Shown here: one piece after another, positions 8,711-16,342 of the stretch
Position numbering within the stretch: position 1 is the first letter of the stretch
How the letters are laid out: every line of letters begins with the position of its first letter
Assembly (NCBI RefSeq): GCF_001039575.1
Contig: NZ_JIBT01000011.1
Span: forward strand, 1-64,000
Direction: 5' to 3'
DNA: 64,000 nt
From: Halomonas sp. PR-M31
Lineage (GTDB): Bacteria; Pseudomonadota; Gammaproteobacteria; Pseudomonadales; Halomonadaceae
The notes under the pieces: model-generated
Database searches by the model: none
Seen by the model: the letters and a program-made list of their open reading frames with translations, nothing else
Told to the model about the DNA's origin: nothing
Made by a program: the position numbers and the translations under genes

Positions 8711-8822
8711 CTTCAAAACAACCTCTTGCTCTTCTCTATTTCCCCTCTTTCCCAGCTTGCCTGATGTTTGGTCGCGAAGGGCAGTGTGAAACCCATGATT
8801 CGTTTGCGCACCTACCAGCATC

Positions 8823-8846
8823 AAAAAACAGCTGCCGAAGCAGCTG
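8823..8846 (-). terminator. intrinsic terminator (minus strand)
   Basis: On the minus strand a perfect seven-pair stem CAGCTGC/GCAGCTG closed by a TTCG tetraloop is followed by six T. This is a textbook rho-independent terminator. It lies 35 bases after the stop of the 35-aa ORF at 8881-8988, the only candidate gene it can serve. Confidence 0.8.
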
Positions 8847-8880
8847 AATTTGCGGTCAACGAGTGTTCTAGGCTGTGTAT

Positions 8881-8988
8881 TCAAGCTGTTCCAAGTAGCT
8901 CTTCTAGCGCTCGCATCAGTGCTGATTGAGCGGAGGCTTGTTCACCCCATGCGCGATAAACCTCGATGCTGTCGTTAACGTCATTCAT
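8881..8988 (-). CDS. small hypothetical protein, 35 aa
   Basis: ATG at 8988 is preceded by CAGGAG at a normal spacing, and a strong terminator (8823-8846) follows the stop. The product runs MNDVNDSIEVYRAWGEQ and then a helical SALMRALEELLGTA. It is soluble and acidic with no known motif. A good ribosome binding site plus a dedicated terminator support a real small gene. It lies outside the integrated element, just past attR. Its ribosome-binding context (CAGGAGAA) is nearly the same as that of the 86-aa gene at 9347-9607. Confidence 0.55.
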   Translation of the reverse strand: MNDVNDSIEVYRAWGEQASAQSALMRALEELLGTA

Positions 8989-9257
8989 GTCGATTCTCCT
9001 GAGGATATTAGGTATTGAAGCCCATCGTTAAGAAGCATTGACTAGGTTTTTTGGTACGCGACTCCAATGCTTGCATCAATTCTATCGGCAATGATCCATT
9101 AGAGCTTTAGTATTTTGTGCAACAAAAATTTAAGTTTTTTTATTTTTATGTCACAGAGGGGATGCTGGCTAATTTAACTTGGTTTTTTGGGTCTTTTTTG
9201 ATGAATTGCTTAGAGGGACGTGCCTCTACAATGCGTAGGCAACAGCGTTTGTATTGG

Positions 9258-9288
9258 CCGGGCCCCGATCGGGCGCCCGGTATTTTTT
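9258..9288 (+). terminator. strong intrinsic terminator without an obvious gene
   Basis: CCGGGC (9258-9263) pairs with GCCCGG (9275-9280), with an inner CCC/GGG around GATC and one bulged C, followed by TATTTTTT. No convincing protein gene ends here on the plus strand. A possible -10 TACAAT at 9227-9232 would give a transcript of only about 50 bases, so this may close a small RNA. Confidence 0.7.
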
Positions 9289-9346
9289 GGTTAGCCTTAC
9301 CTGATGGCCGTGATAGAAGTGTGTAGCGCTTTTGGCGCTAACGTCC

Positions 9347-9607
9347 TTAGTTGTAACGGTTGGCTTGTCCCTGCAGTTTTTGAAGCAAGGGAAGAATATC
9401 GTCGAGCCCATCCTGTTCCAGAGATTGAATCAAGGTGTTGAGGGCGTCAGCACGAGGGGTGTCATAAACGCCGGCATAGGAATCGACATGATCGATGCAT
9501 TCCGAATCGCCGTTTTTTGCGCTCAGCTGCTCCAGACGATCCAGCCGTCCAAGAATCTCGACTTGCGTGACAAGAACGGTTTTGAGTAATTTTTTAGTTG
9601 TTTCCAT
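9347..9607 (-). CDS. hypothetical 86-aa protein, coiled-coil-like
   Basis: ATG at 9607 has CAGGAG upstream (about seven bases). The N-terminal third is a lysine- and leucine-rich helix (METTKKLLKTVLVTQVEILG, then RLDRLEQLSAK) compatible with a short coiled coil. An acidic middle follows (NGDSECIDHVDSY), then a second helix (LNTLIQSLEQDG, LPLLQKLQ). No signal peptide or membrane segment. I do not recognise the family. Its neighbours are an orphan terminator and, upstream, the rnk leader region on the other strand. Confidence 0.6.
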   Translation of the reverse strand: METTKKLLKTVLVTQVEILGRLDRLEQLSAKNGDSECIDHVDSYAGVYDTPRADALNTLIQSLEQDGLDDILPLLQKLQGQANRYN

Positions 9608-9782
9608 GGCGTTCTCCTGCGGATGATTTCATCTTCAACGTAGCAGACCTTTGAACTAATATTGGTTGTCGATATTAATGAAATCTGTGATAAAAAAGGT
9701 ATGACAAGGATAATGTTCATACTTTAGTCTTATTCTCTTGGAGTTACCTCCAGGCTGATTAGCGCTTATGATCGACGAATAC

Positions 9783-9818
9783 AACAGTCCTTCGCCTTTT
9801 TGGCGGGGACTGTTTTTT
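9783..9818 (+). terminator. intrinsic terminator in the rnk leader
   Basis: AACAGTCC (9783-9790) pairs with GGACTGTT (9807-9814), with an inner CGCC/GGCG around TTTTT, and a T run follows. It ends about 40 bases before the rnk start, and no upstream plus-strand gene needs it. It could end a small RNA or attenuate rnk. Confidence 0.7.
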
Positions 9819-9858
9819 CTTGCCGTCATTCCACAATTCAAGATAGAAGGAGTTGCTG

Positions 9859-10269
9859 ATGTCACGCCCTGTGATTGTCGTGAACCGGCTGGATGCCGAA
9901 CGTTTGCAGCGCTTGATCGATACTACCTCGCACAAGGACGCTGCCGTAGCCGAAGCATTGGAAGTGGAGCTCGAGCGCGCCGAGGTAGTGGATCCGATTG
10001 AAGTTCCTGCGAACGTGGTCAGTATGAATAGTCAGGTCCGCTTCACTGAGCTGAGCCGCAATGCACAGCTGACCCGCACCCTGGTCTATCCCCACGCATT
10101 GGCGAATACGCCGGAAGGCTTGTCGGTCATGGCGCCGGTAGGGGCGGCTCTGCTCGGGCTGAAAGCCGGCGAGACGATCGACTGGGCTTTGCCGGATGGA
10201 CGGCGCATTCAACTGCGCGTGGATGAGATTTTGTGGCAGCCAGAGGCGGCCAAGCAGTATCACCGTTAA
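9859..10269 (+). CDS. rnk: regulator of nucleoside diphosphate kinase (GreA/GreB-like)
   Basis: A 136-aa Rnk protein, which binds RNA polymerase in the secondary channel and influences nucleotide pool genes. The N-terminal coiled-coil region (RPVIVVNRLDAERLQRLID) is followed by the GreA/GreB C-terminal fold: VSMNSQVRFTELS, RTLVYPHALANTPEGLSV, APVGAALLGLKAGETIDW and a final beta-rich segment. ATG at 9859 is chosen because AGAAGGAG lies seven bases upstream; an in-frame TTG at 9853 is inside that spacer. The leader carries a terminator (9783-9818), so expression may be controlled by early termination. A LysE exporter gene follows 18 bases later. Confidence 0.93.
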   Translation: MSRPVIVVNRLDAERLQRLIDTTSHKDAAVAEALEVELERAEVVDPIEVPANVVSMNSQVRFTELSRNAQLTRTLVYPHALANTPEGLSVMAPVGAALLGLKAGETIDWALPDGRRIQLRVDEILWQPEAAKQYHR

Positions 10270-10287
10270 TGAGGCAAGCGAGAGCCC

Positions 10288-10896
10288 ATGTCCTTGACGC
10301 TGTGGTTATCGCTTGCTGCCATCTGTGCCATGGGGGCCATGTCGCCAGGGCCGAGTCTTGCCATGGTACTACGGCACACTCTGGGGGGCGGGCGCGCCCC
10401 CGGTATGGTCGCGGCGCTCAGCCATGCCCTGGGGGTCGGGTTCTATGCGCTGCTTACCGTGTGGGGGCTGGGGGCTGTCATCGTGCATCAGCCGCTGCTG
10501 TTCACCTTGATTACCTGGAGCGGGGCCGCTTATCTGGCCTGGCTGGGCGTCAAGGCACTGCGTGCCGGGCGTCAGGGGGTACTGTCGACGGGCGCTATGA
10601 CGACCAGTGCAACCTTGGCGGCCCGGGATGGGATGATGGTCGCCCTGGCCAATCCCAAACTGATCCTGTTTTTTGTCGCCTTGCTCAGCCAGTTCGTCAG
10701 TGCGGACATGGACGCACTGGCCAAGGCATTGATCGTCATTACCGCTGCGTCCATTGATGCGGGCTGGTATGTGTTGGTCGCGATTGCACTGTCCCATTCG
10801 AGGCTGCTGCCTTGGCTGCAGCATCGTGCTCACTGGATCAATCGCGTCACCGGTGTGCTGTTGATCGCGCTAGCGCTGCGCATGATGTTGGGATAG
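10288..10896 (+). CDS. LysE/RhtB-family amino-acid exporter
   Basis: A 202-aa inner-membrane protein with about six hydrophobic segments. The family signature MSPGPSLAMVLRHTLGGGR (residues about 18-36) is followed by GVGFYALLTVWGLGAVI, AYLAWLGVKALRAG and ALANPKLILFFVALLSQF. These proteins export amino acids or homoserine lactones by proton antiport. Substrate cannot be told from the sequence. It follows rnk by 18 bases, so the two may be cotranscribed. Full length for the family. Confidence 0.9.
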   Translation: MSLTLWLSLAAICAMGAMSPGPSLAMVLRHTLGGGRAPGMVAALSHALGVGFYALLTVWGLGAVIVHQPLLFTLITWSGAAYLAWLGVKALRAGRQGVLSTGAMTTSATLAARDGMMVALANPKLILFFVALLSQFVSADMDALAKALIVITAASIDAGWYVLVAIALSHSRLLPWLQHRAHWINRVTGVLLIALALRMMLG

Positions 10897-10920
10897 CCGG
10901 CGAAACGGTTCAGCAAACCT

Positions 10921-11409
10921 TCAATGTGCGTGCTGATCCGCTGTCTGGCTTCCTTCATTCGCCTCCTGAACCCACACCTCCAAGGTGATGTTGTCGCGGT
11001 CGGCAAACTCCAGCGTGACGGGAAAGCGGTCGCCTGCTTTCAGCGGCTGTTTGAGCCCGATCAACATCAGGTGCTTGCCTTGACCCGGGCGCATCTTCAA
11101 CGTTTCCCCGGCGTCTACCTCGAGTTTGTCTAATCGATGCATGCGCATGACGTCATCTTTCATGCTCATGTCATGAATTTCCACCACATCGCTGACCGGC
11201 GAACTGGCGGCTATCAGCGTAACCGGGCTCTCGCCGGCACTGATATCCATATAGGCTGCCCCGTTGGGCGCTCCGGGTGGCGTCGGCGTAGCGAAGGGAT
11301 GAATCAGGCGCACACCGTTATCGCGGGTTTCATGGGCAGAGACATGGATGGCAAACATGAGGCTTGCCATTAGCAGAAGAAAGACAAAAAACCTGGTTGA
11401 ACGCGACAT
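10921..11409 (-). CDS. periplasmic copper chaperone, PCu(A)C family
   Basis: A 162-aa secreted protein that delivers Cu(I) to the CuA centre of cytochrome oxidase in the family. A signal peptide ends near AIHVSAHE. The copper-binding set is visible: EIHDMSMKDDVMRM, then KMRPGQGKHLMLIGL, matching the H-M-X(n)-M ... H-X-M arrangement. A histidine tail (ADQHAH) closes the protein. It converges on the LysE gene, 24 bases away. The only terminal oxidase in this window is the cyo quinol oxidase, which lacks CuA, so its target is probably encoded elsewhere. Confidence 0.9.
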   Translation of the reverse strand: MSRSTRFFVFLLLMASLMFAIHVSAHETRDNGVRLIHPFATPTPPGAPNGAAYMDISAGESPVTLIAASSPVSDVVEIHDMSMKDDVMRMHRLDKLEVDAGETLKMRPGQGKHLMLIGLKQPLKAGDRFPVTLEFADRDNITLEVWVQEANEGSQTADQHAH

Positions 11410-11474
11410 GCTGTGTCCTCGTGAACGGTCGAAACCTCAGGGTAACCCAACGCTCTGAGTCAGGGTATGACCAA

Positions 11475-13124
11475 TCACCCGGCAATACGCTCGAGAATGG
11501 CTTTCACAGGTGCATCGGTGGGTAGAACGCCATAGACTGGGCTGGTGCCGTCTGTTCCTAGACGACTCCGACAGAAAGTCTCGGCAACTTCCTTGGATGC
11601 ATGACGCAACAACAGGGATGCCTGCATACATTGCGCCATGCGCTGGGTCAGCCAACGTGCATTGGCTTCGAGGTGTTCCACCGGTTGCTTCAATGTATCA
11701 TCCAGCTCTGTCACGGAATTATCGAAAGCCCTGGAGTTTCCTTTTGCGTTAGCGAGTTCGCCGCGCAGGGCTTCGATGCTTTCTGGATGGCGCGCCATCA
11801 CCCGCAGCACGTCCAGGCAGATGACGTTGCCGGAGCCTTCCCAGATCGAATTGACCGGGGCTTCCCGATAGAGCCGCGCCAGCGGCGTCTCTTCCACGTA
11901 ACCAATACCGCCAAGACACTCCATGGCTTCCGCCATGAAGCCGGGACCCCGCTTGTTGTGCCAGTACTTGCCCAAGGTGGGCAGCAGCCGCGACAAGGCA
12001 TGCTCATGGGTATCATCGAGTGCATCGAAGGCTCGGGCGGCTCGCATCGAGAGTGCCAGGCTGGCTTCGGTTTCCAAAGCTAGATCCGCAATGACCCGCT
12101 GCATCAAGGGGTGTTCCGCCAGACGCTTGCCAAAAGCGCTGCGTTCGCGAGCATGGCTCCAGGCCTCGAGCAGCGCTTGTCGCATCATGCCCGCCGGGGC
12201 GGTCGCCGCATCGAGCCGCGTCTGCTGCACCATCTCGAGAATAGTGACGATGCCTCGACCCGGCTCGCCAATCCCTTGCGCCCAGGCACCCCGATATTCG
12301 ATTTCCGACGACGCATTGGCCCGATTGCCGCACTTGTCCTTCAGGCGCTGCAGTTCGATGGGATTGCGCTCGCCATCCGGGGTGAAGCGCGGCACCAGAA
12401 AGCAGCTCAATCCCGCATCGGTTTGCGCCAGGGTCAGAAAGGCATCCGACATGGGGGCGCTGCAGAACCATTTGTGACCGGTAAGCCGATAATCGTCGCC
12501 ATCGCTTACCGCCCGGGTGGTGTTGGCCCGCACGTCGCTGCCACCCTGTTTCTCGGTCATCGCCATGCCCAGGGTCACCGCGGACTTTTCTGCCATCGGA
12601 ACTGCTCGAGGATCATAATCCCAGGCCAGTAGACGCGAACGCCACCGATCGAGAAGGCGAGGCTCGCGGCGTAGTGCCGGCAGGGCGGCATGGGTCATGG
12701 TAATCGGACAGCAGATGCCGGGCTCTGCCTGAGTGAGCAGGTAAAGGGCGGCAACATGGGCCTGGTGTCCGCCCTGATGCTCCTTTTCCCAGGCCACCGC
12801 ATGCCATCCCTGATCGCAGGCGAGATGCATCAGCTCATGATAGGCAGGGTGATAGACCACCTCATCCAGGCGACGACCGTGACGATCGAACAGACGTAGT
12901 GTCGGGGGATGACGGTTGGCCTCCATGCCGAGCGTCTGTACATGATCGCTGCCCACTGCGCGGGCTAGAGGCGTGATACGCTGGCTAACCCAATCCGGGG
13001 CCTCCCGAGCCAGGGCTTCCCGTAGGGGCTTGTCCAGGGACAGAAGATCTTGGTCCGGGGTAAGTAAAGGCTGGTTGTCGACATCATGGGTGGCCAAATG
13101 TCGACGGGGGGCATGGTCGGTCAT
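11475..13124 (-). CDS. aidB: AidB-like acyl-CoA dehydrogenase
   Basis: A 549-aa flavoprotein of the acyl-CoA dehydrogenase superfamily. AidB proteins protect DNA against alkylation and show weak isovaleryl-CoA dehydrogenase activity. The family N-terminus (THDVDNQPLLTPDQDLLS) is followed by GICCPITMTHAALPALR, the FAD-contact AMTEKQGGSDVRANTTRA, TGHKWFCSAPMSDAFL, and ECLGGIGYVEETPLARLYRE. The catalytic-region motif NSIWEGSGNVICLDVLR and a C-terminal helical DNA-binding domain typical of AidB follow. The length matches AidB (about 540 aa) and exceeds plain dehydrogenases. It has its own promoter region at 13125-13369, shared with the divergent glutathione peroxidase gene, which would fit a common stress response. 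Confidence 0.92.
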   Translation of the reverse strand: MTDHAPRRHLATHDVDNQPLLTPDQDLLSLDKPLREALAREAPDWVSQRITPLARAVGSDHVQTLGMEANRHPPTLRLFDRHGRRLDEVVYHPAYHELMHLACDQGWHAVAWEKEHQGGHQAHVAALYLLTQAEPGICCPITMTHAALPALRREPRLLDRWRSRLLAWDYDPRAVPMAEKSAVTLGMAMTEKQGGSDVRANTTRAVSDGDDYRLTGHKWFCSAPMSDAFLTLAQTDAGLSCFLVPRFTPDGERNPIELQRLKDKCGNRANASSEIEYRGAWAQGIGEPGRGIVTILEMVQQTRLDAATAPAGMMRQALLEAWSHARERSAFGKRLAEHPLMQRVIADLALETEASLALSMRAARAFDALDDTHEHALSRLLPTLGKYWHNKRGPGFMAEAMECLGGIGYVEETPLARLYREAPVNSIWEGSGNVICLDVLRVMARHPESIEALRGELANAKGNSRAFDNSVTELDDTLKQPVEHLEANARWLTQRMAQCMQASLLLRHASKEVAETFCRSRLGTDGTSPVYGVLPTDAPVKAILERIAG

Positions 13125-13369
13125 GGCGATGCTCCTTACTTTTCTTGAGCATGGAGCCGACGCGGGCCGTGGTCAAACCCCTTGTCAGAATGGAAAGCGA
13201 ATTCGTCTCAGGCTAAAAAAGACGTTTTCGGATGAGTGATCGAGCGTGCACGGAGTTAGAGGAAATCGTCAGAAAAAAGGACAAAAACGTCGCTCGAACG
13301 CTTACATCTTGCGTGGAGGACCCGAGGGACGGATCATGGAGAAATGTGCTCAGGCTCCAGTAATGAGTT

Positions 13370-13864
13370 ATGCATATCTATACACAAGAATGCCGCACCC
13401 ATAGCGGCGAAGCGTTCAATCTACGTGCCTTGCGGGGGCAGGTGCTGCTGGTGACCAACGTCGCCAGCCGTTGCGGCTATACTCCGCAATTGGCCGAACT
13501 CGAAGGGCTTTATCGTCGCTATCGCTATCAAGGGTTTACCGTGCTGGCTTTTCCCTGCAATCAGTTTGCTCGCCAGTCACCGGAGTCGGCTCAGGAGTTC
13601 GCCGAGTTTTGCGAGCGTCACTACAACGTCACGTTTCCGGTCATGGAAAAGGTGCGGGTCAATGGACGCAAGGCACACCCGTTGTTCCTGCTGTTGCGCC
13701 GTCAGGCCCCGGGGCTGCTGGCGAGCACGTCGATCAAGTGGAATTTCACCAAGTTTTTGATCGGGCGTGATGGCCAGGTTGTTTGTCGCTTCGGCCCTCA
13801 GGCTTCCAGCCAAGATATAAAGCCTCGTCTTGAGACTGCGCTGGATACGCCTTTTTCTGCTTGA
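13370..13864 (+). CDS. glutathione peroxidase (thiol peroxidase family)
   Basis: A 164-aa thioredoxin-fold peroxidase reducing H2O2 or lipid hydroperoxides. The peroxidatic Cys is C35 in NVASRCGYTPQ; Q69 lies in FPCNQFARQSPESAQEF and the catalytic Trp in SIKWNFTKFLIG. The family usually reads FGGQEPG at the glutamine, so this copy is somewhat divergent. The start at 13370 has only a weak ribosome binding site; a nearby ATG at 13363 is out of frame. No signal peptide, so cytoplasmic. The gene is divergent from aidB. Confidence 0.92.
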   Translation: MHIYTQECRTHSGEAFNLRALRGQVLLVTNVASRCGYTPQLAELEGLYRRYRYQGFTVLAFPCNQFARQSPESAQEFAEFCERHYNVTFPVMEKVRVNGRKAHPLFLLLRRQAPGLLASTSIKWNFTKFLIGRDGQVVCRFGPQASSQDIKPRLETALDTPFSA

Positions 13865-13872
13865 GCGCGAAC

Positions 13873-14268
13873 TTAAAGAGTAAGCTCGCGCTCTCTCATC
13901 AGGCGCGTCATCAACTCGTTCCAGCGGTGTCGGGTCATCATGGTGGTGAGCCCTGAAAACAGTGTCCAAAAGCTCCTGCGCCAGCCTTTCAGTCGGCGTC
14001 GGTGCACGACCAGTTGCGTCAGCAGGCGATTCTCATCGAAGGTGCGCCACTCGCCAGCGATCGATAGCTGATGGCGAGAAAGCACCGGCGCCAGTTCCAG
14101 GCGAAATATCCATTCCAGCTGCTCTAGACTCAAATCATGGCGTTCGATGATCTTGATCATATGAGCATAGTCGCTCTCCCTCGGCTCTCGCTCGAGCCAG
14201 AGGGGCGCCAGGGTCAGCCACAGCTCCCCGCGTTCGTCTATCAGCGCTTCGATCTCTTGTTCGCTCAT
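13873..14268 (-). CDS. conserved hypothetical protein, DUF7079-like
   Basis: About 131 aa from the ATG at 14268, chosen because AAGGTG precedes it at good spacing; ATGs at 14283 and 14325 are in frame upstream. The core pattern WLTLAPLWLEREPRESDY, ERHDLSLEQLEWIFRLELAP and LSIAGEWRTFDE matches my memory of DUF7079 proteins. The C-terminus is arginine-rich (VVHRRRLKGWRRSFW). Cytoplasmic and of unknown function. It converges on the glutathione peroxidase gene, eight bases away. Confidence 0.7.
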   Translation of the reverse strand: MSEQEIEALIDERGELWLTLAPLWLEREPRESDYAHMIKIIERHDLSLEQLEWIFRLELAPVLSRHQLSIAGEWRTFDENRLLTQLVVHRRRLKGWRRSFWTLFSGLTTMMTRHRWNELMTRLMRERELTL

Positions 14269-14430
14269 GCCTATCACCTTCATCGTTTCGGCAGGCATCT
14301 TCGGGCAACACTGGCTGAGGCACAAGGGCGGACAGTGTCACGATGAATCGCTAGAATAGCCGCAATACAGCGTTCGCGACGCTGATACCATCCGTCAATA
14401 AGTTCAAAGCCAGTAACGCAGAGGTCTGTC

Positions 14431-15633
14431 GTGATCATCAAACCCAAGGTTCGTGGTTTCATTTGTACCACCACTCATCCCACCGGCTGCGCGATGAACC
14501 TGCGCGACCAGATTCAGGCAACTCGAGCTGCAATTGGCAACGCTACCGAGTCGGGTCCCAAACGGGTGCTGGTCATCGGAGCTTCCAGCGGCTATGGATT
14601 GGCTGCTCGTGTCACGGCGGCTTTCGGCTATGGCGCCAGCACCCTTGGCGTGTTTTTCGAAAAGCCCGGGACGGAGAAAAAGCCAGGCACCGCGGGCTGG
14701 TACAATTCAGCTGCCTTCGATCACTATGCCAAGGAAGAAGGGCTCTACAGCAAGGCGATCAACGGCGACGCTTTCGCCCATGAGACCCGGGAGAAAGCCA
14801 TCGAGCTGATCAAGCAGGATCTGGGCGATGTGGATCTGGTGATCTATTCGCTGGCCTCGCCGGTGCGCAAGCTGCCGGACAGCGGTGAGCTCAAGCGTTC
14901 GGTATTGAAGCCCATCGGCGAAACCTACCGCGCCACCGCCATCGACACCAACAAGGACGCCATCATCGAGACCGAGGTGGAGCCCGCCACACAGCAGGAG
15001 ATCGACGATACCATTCAGGTCATGGGCGGTGAGGACTGGGAGCTGTGGATCGACGCGCTGGACAAGGCCGGGGTACTGGCACCCGGTGCCAAGTCCGTAG
15101 CCTTCAGCTATATCGGTACCGAGATCACCTGGCCAATCTACTGGCATGGTGCGCTGGGCAAGGCCAAGGAAGACCTGGATCGCGCCGCCGGGGAAATCGA
15201 CAAGCGCTTGGCCGCAAGCGACGGTGGTGCCAATGTCGCGGTACTCAAGTCCGTGGTGACCCAGGCAAGTGCTGCCATTCCCGTCATGCCGCTTTATATC
15301 GCCATGGTATATAAGGTGATGAAGGAGCAAGGGCTGCACGAAGGTACCATCGATCAGTTGAACCGGTTGTTCCGGGATCGCCTGTACGGCAATGAGGCCC
15401 CGCAAACCGATGAAGAGAATCGCCTGCGCCTGGACGACTGGGAGCTACGAGACGACGTTCAGCAGGCCTGCAAGGATCTATGGCCTCAGGTTACCAGCGA
15501 CAATCTGTTCGACATTACCGATTACGCCGGCTATAAGCATGAATTTCTCAAGCTGTTCGGCTTCCAACGGGACGACGTGGATTACAACGCGGACGTCGAC
15601 CCGGTGGCAAACTTCGATGTCGTTCAGCTGTGA
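14431..15633 (+). CDS. fabV: trans-2-enoyl-ACP/CoA reductase, FabV type
   Basis: NADH-dependent enoyl reductase completing each round of fatty-acid elongation; the FabV class is insensitive to triclosan. The 400-aa product begins at a GTG ([20 protein letters not shown]). It carries the Rossmann motif [16 protein letters not shown] (about 46-61), [30 protein letters not shown], and the FabV active-site pair Y237 and K246 in the Y-X8-K spacing ([10 protein letters not shown]). The end ANFDVVQL is typical. Full length. The next gene starts 22 bases later. Confidence 0.96.
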   Translation: MIIKPKVRGFICTTTHPTGCAMNLRDQIQATRAAIGNATESGPKRVLVIGASSGYGLAARVTAAFGYGASTLGVFFEKPGTEKKPGTAGWYNSAAFDHYAKEEGLYSKAINGDAFAHETREKAIELIKQDLGDVDLVIYSLASPVRKLPDSGELKRSVLKPIGETYRATAIDTNKDAIIETEVEPATQQEIDDTIQVMGGEDWELWIDALDKAGVLAPGAKSVAFSYIGTEITWPIYWHGALGKAKEDLDRAAGEIDKRLAASDGGANVAVLKSVVTQASAAIPVMPLYIAMVYKVMKEQGLHEGTIDQLNRLFRDRLYGNEAPQTDEENRLRLDDWELRDDVQQACKDLWPQVTSDNLFDITDYAGYKHEFLKLFGFQRDDVDYNADVDPVANFDVVQL

Positions 15634-15655
15634 GTAAAAAAATGACAAGGCTAGG

Positions 15656-16342
15656 ATGGGTCGAATGGCGATGAATGAAAGAAAATCTAGACGGTTTGTA
15701 TGGCTTCTGACACTGCTTGCGCTGTTTGCCTTGTCAGGTTGTCAAAGCGCTTACTATAACGCGCTGGAAAAGGTTGGTATTCAGAAGCGCGAAGTGCTGG
15801 TAGACCGGGTCCAGAGCGGTCGAGATGCCCAGCAGGCCGCGGACGAGCAGTTCTCTTCGGCACTCGAGCAGTTTCGAGCCGTGGTGCGAGTCCCGGAAAG
15901 CGAGCTTTCCAAGACCTACGATCGCTTGAACGACGAATATGAACAGAGCGAAGTGGCCGCCGATCGAGTCGAGGGGCGTATCGAGGCCATAGAGGATGTT
16001 GCCGAAGCATTGTTCGACGAGTGGGAGGATGAGCTATCTCTCTATCAGAGTAGCGAATATCGTCGGCTTTCAGAGCGACAGCTGCAGGCGACCCGAGCGC
16101 GTTACGATGAGATGCTGGCGGCAATGCAGGAGGCGGCGGACAGCATGCAGCCAGTGCTATTGGCCCTGAGGGACAACGTATTGTTCTTGAAGCATAATCT
16201 CAATGCGCGAGCAATCGGCGCGCTGCGTGGCGAGGTTGATGGGCTCGAGCGAGATGTGACGGCGCTTCGTCAGCGTATGCAGGCGGCAATTGCTCGTTCG
16301 GATGCCTTCATTGATGAGCTCAATCGTCAAGATGCCCCGTGA
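15656..16342 (+). CDS. DUF2959 lipoprotein, coiled-coil
   Basis: A 228-aa predicted lipoprotein. After a positively charged start, the signal LLTLLALFALSGCQSAYYN has a lipobox (LSGC), so it is anchored in the envelope. The rest is almost wholly helical and rich in charged residues, with long coiled-coil stretches (EYEQSEVAADRVEGRIEAIE; LRGEVDGLERDVTALRQRM). This pattern matches DUF2959, a family of unknown function common in marine gammaproteobacteria. It follows fabV by 22 bases. Its end overlaps the chosen start of the next regulator by a few bases. Confidence 0.85.
   Translation: MGRMAMNERKSRRFVWLLTLLALFALSGCQSAYYNALEKVGIQKREVLVDRVQSGRDAQQAADEQFSSALEQFRAVVRVPESELSKTYDRLNDEYEQSEVAADRVEGRIEAIEDVAEALFDEWEDELSLYQSSEYRRLSERQLQATRARYDEMLAAMQEAADSMQPVLLALRDNVLFLKHNLNARAIGALRGEVDGLERDVTALRQRMQAAIARSDAFIDELNRQDAP

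Noticed and set aside
8657-8884. Minus-strand ORF of 75 aa containing RWSDSNRHTVSSGGF
   Set aside because: The motif is the antisense translation of the tRNA-Leu fragment in attR, a well-known annotation artefact. No ribosome binding site.
9117-9326. 69-aa GTG-start ORF
   Set aside because: Phe/Tyr-rich AT tract at the start, runs through a strong terminator, no ribosome binding site.
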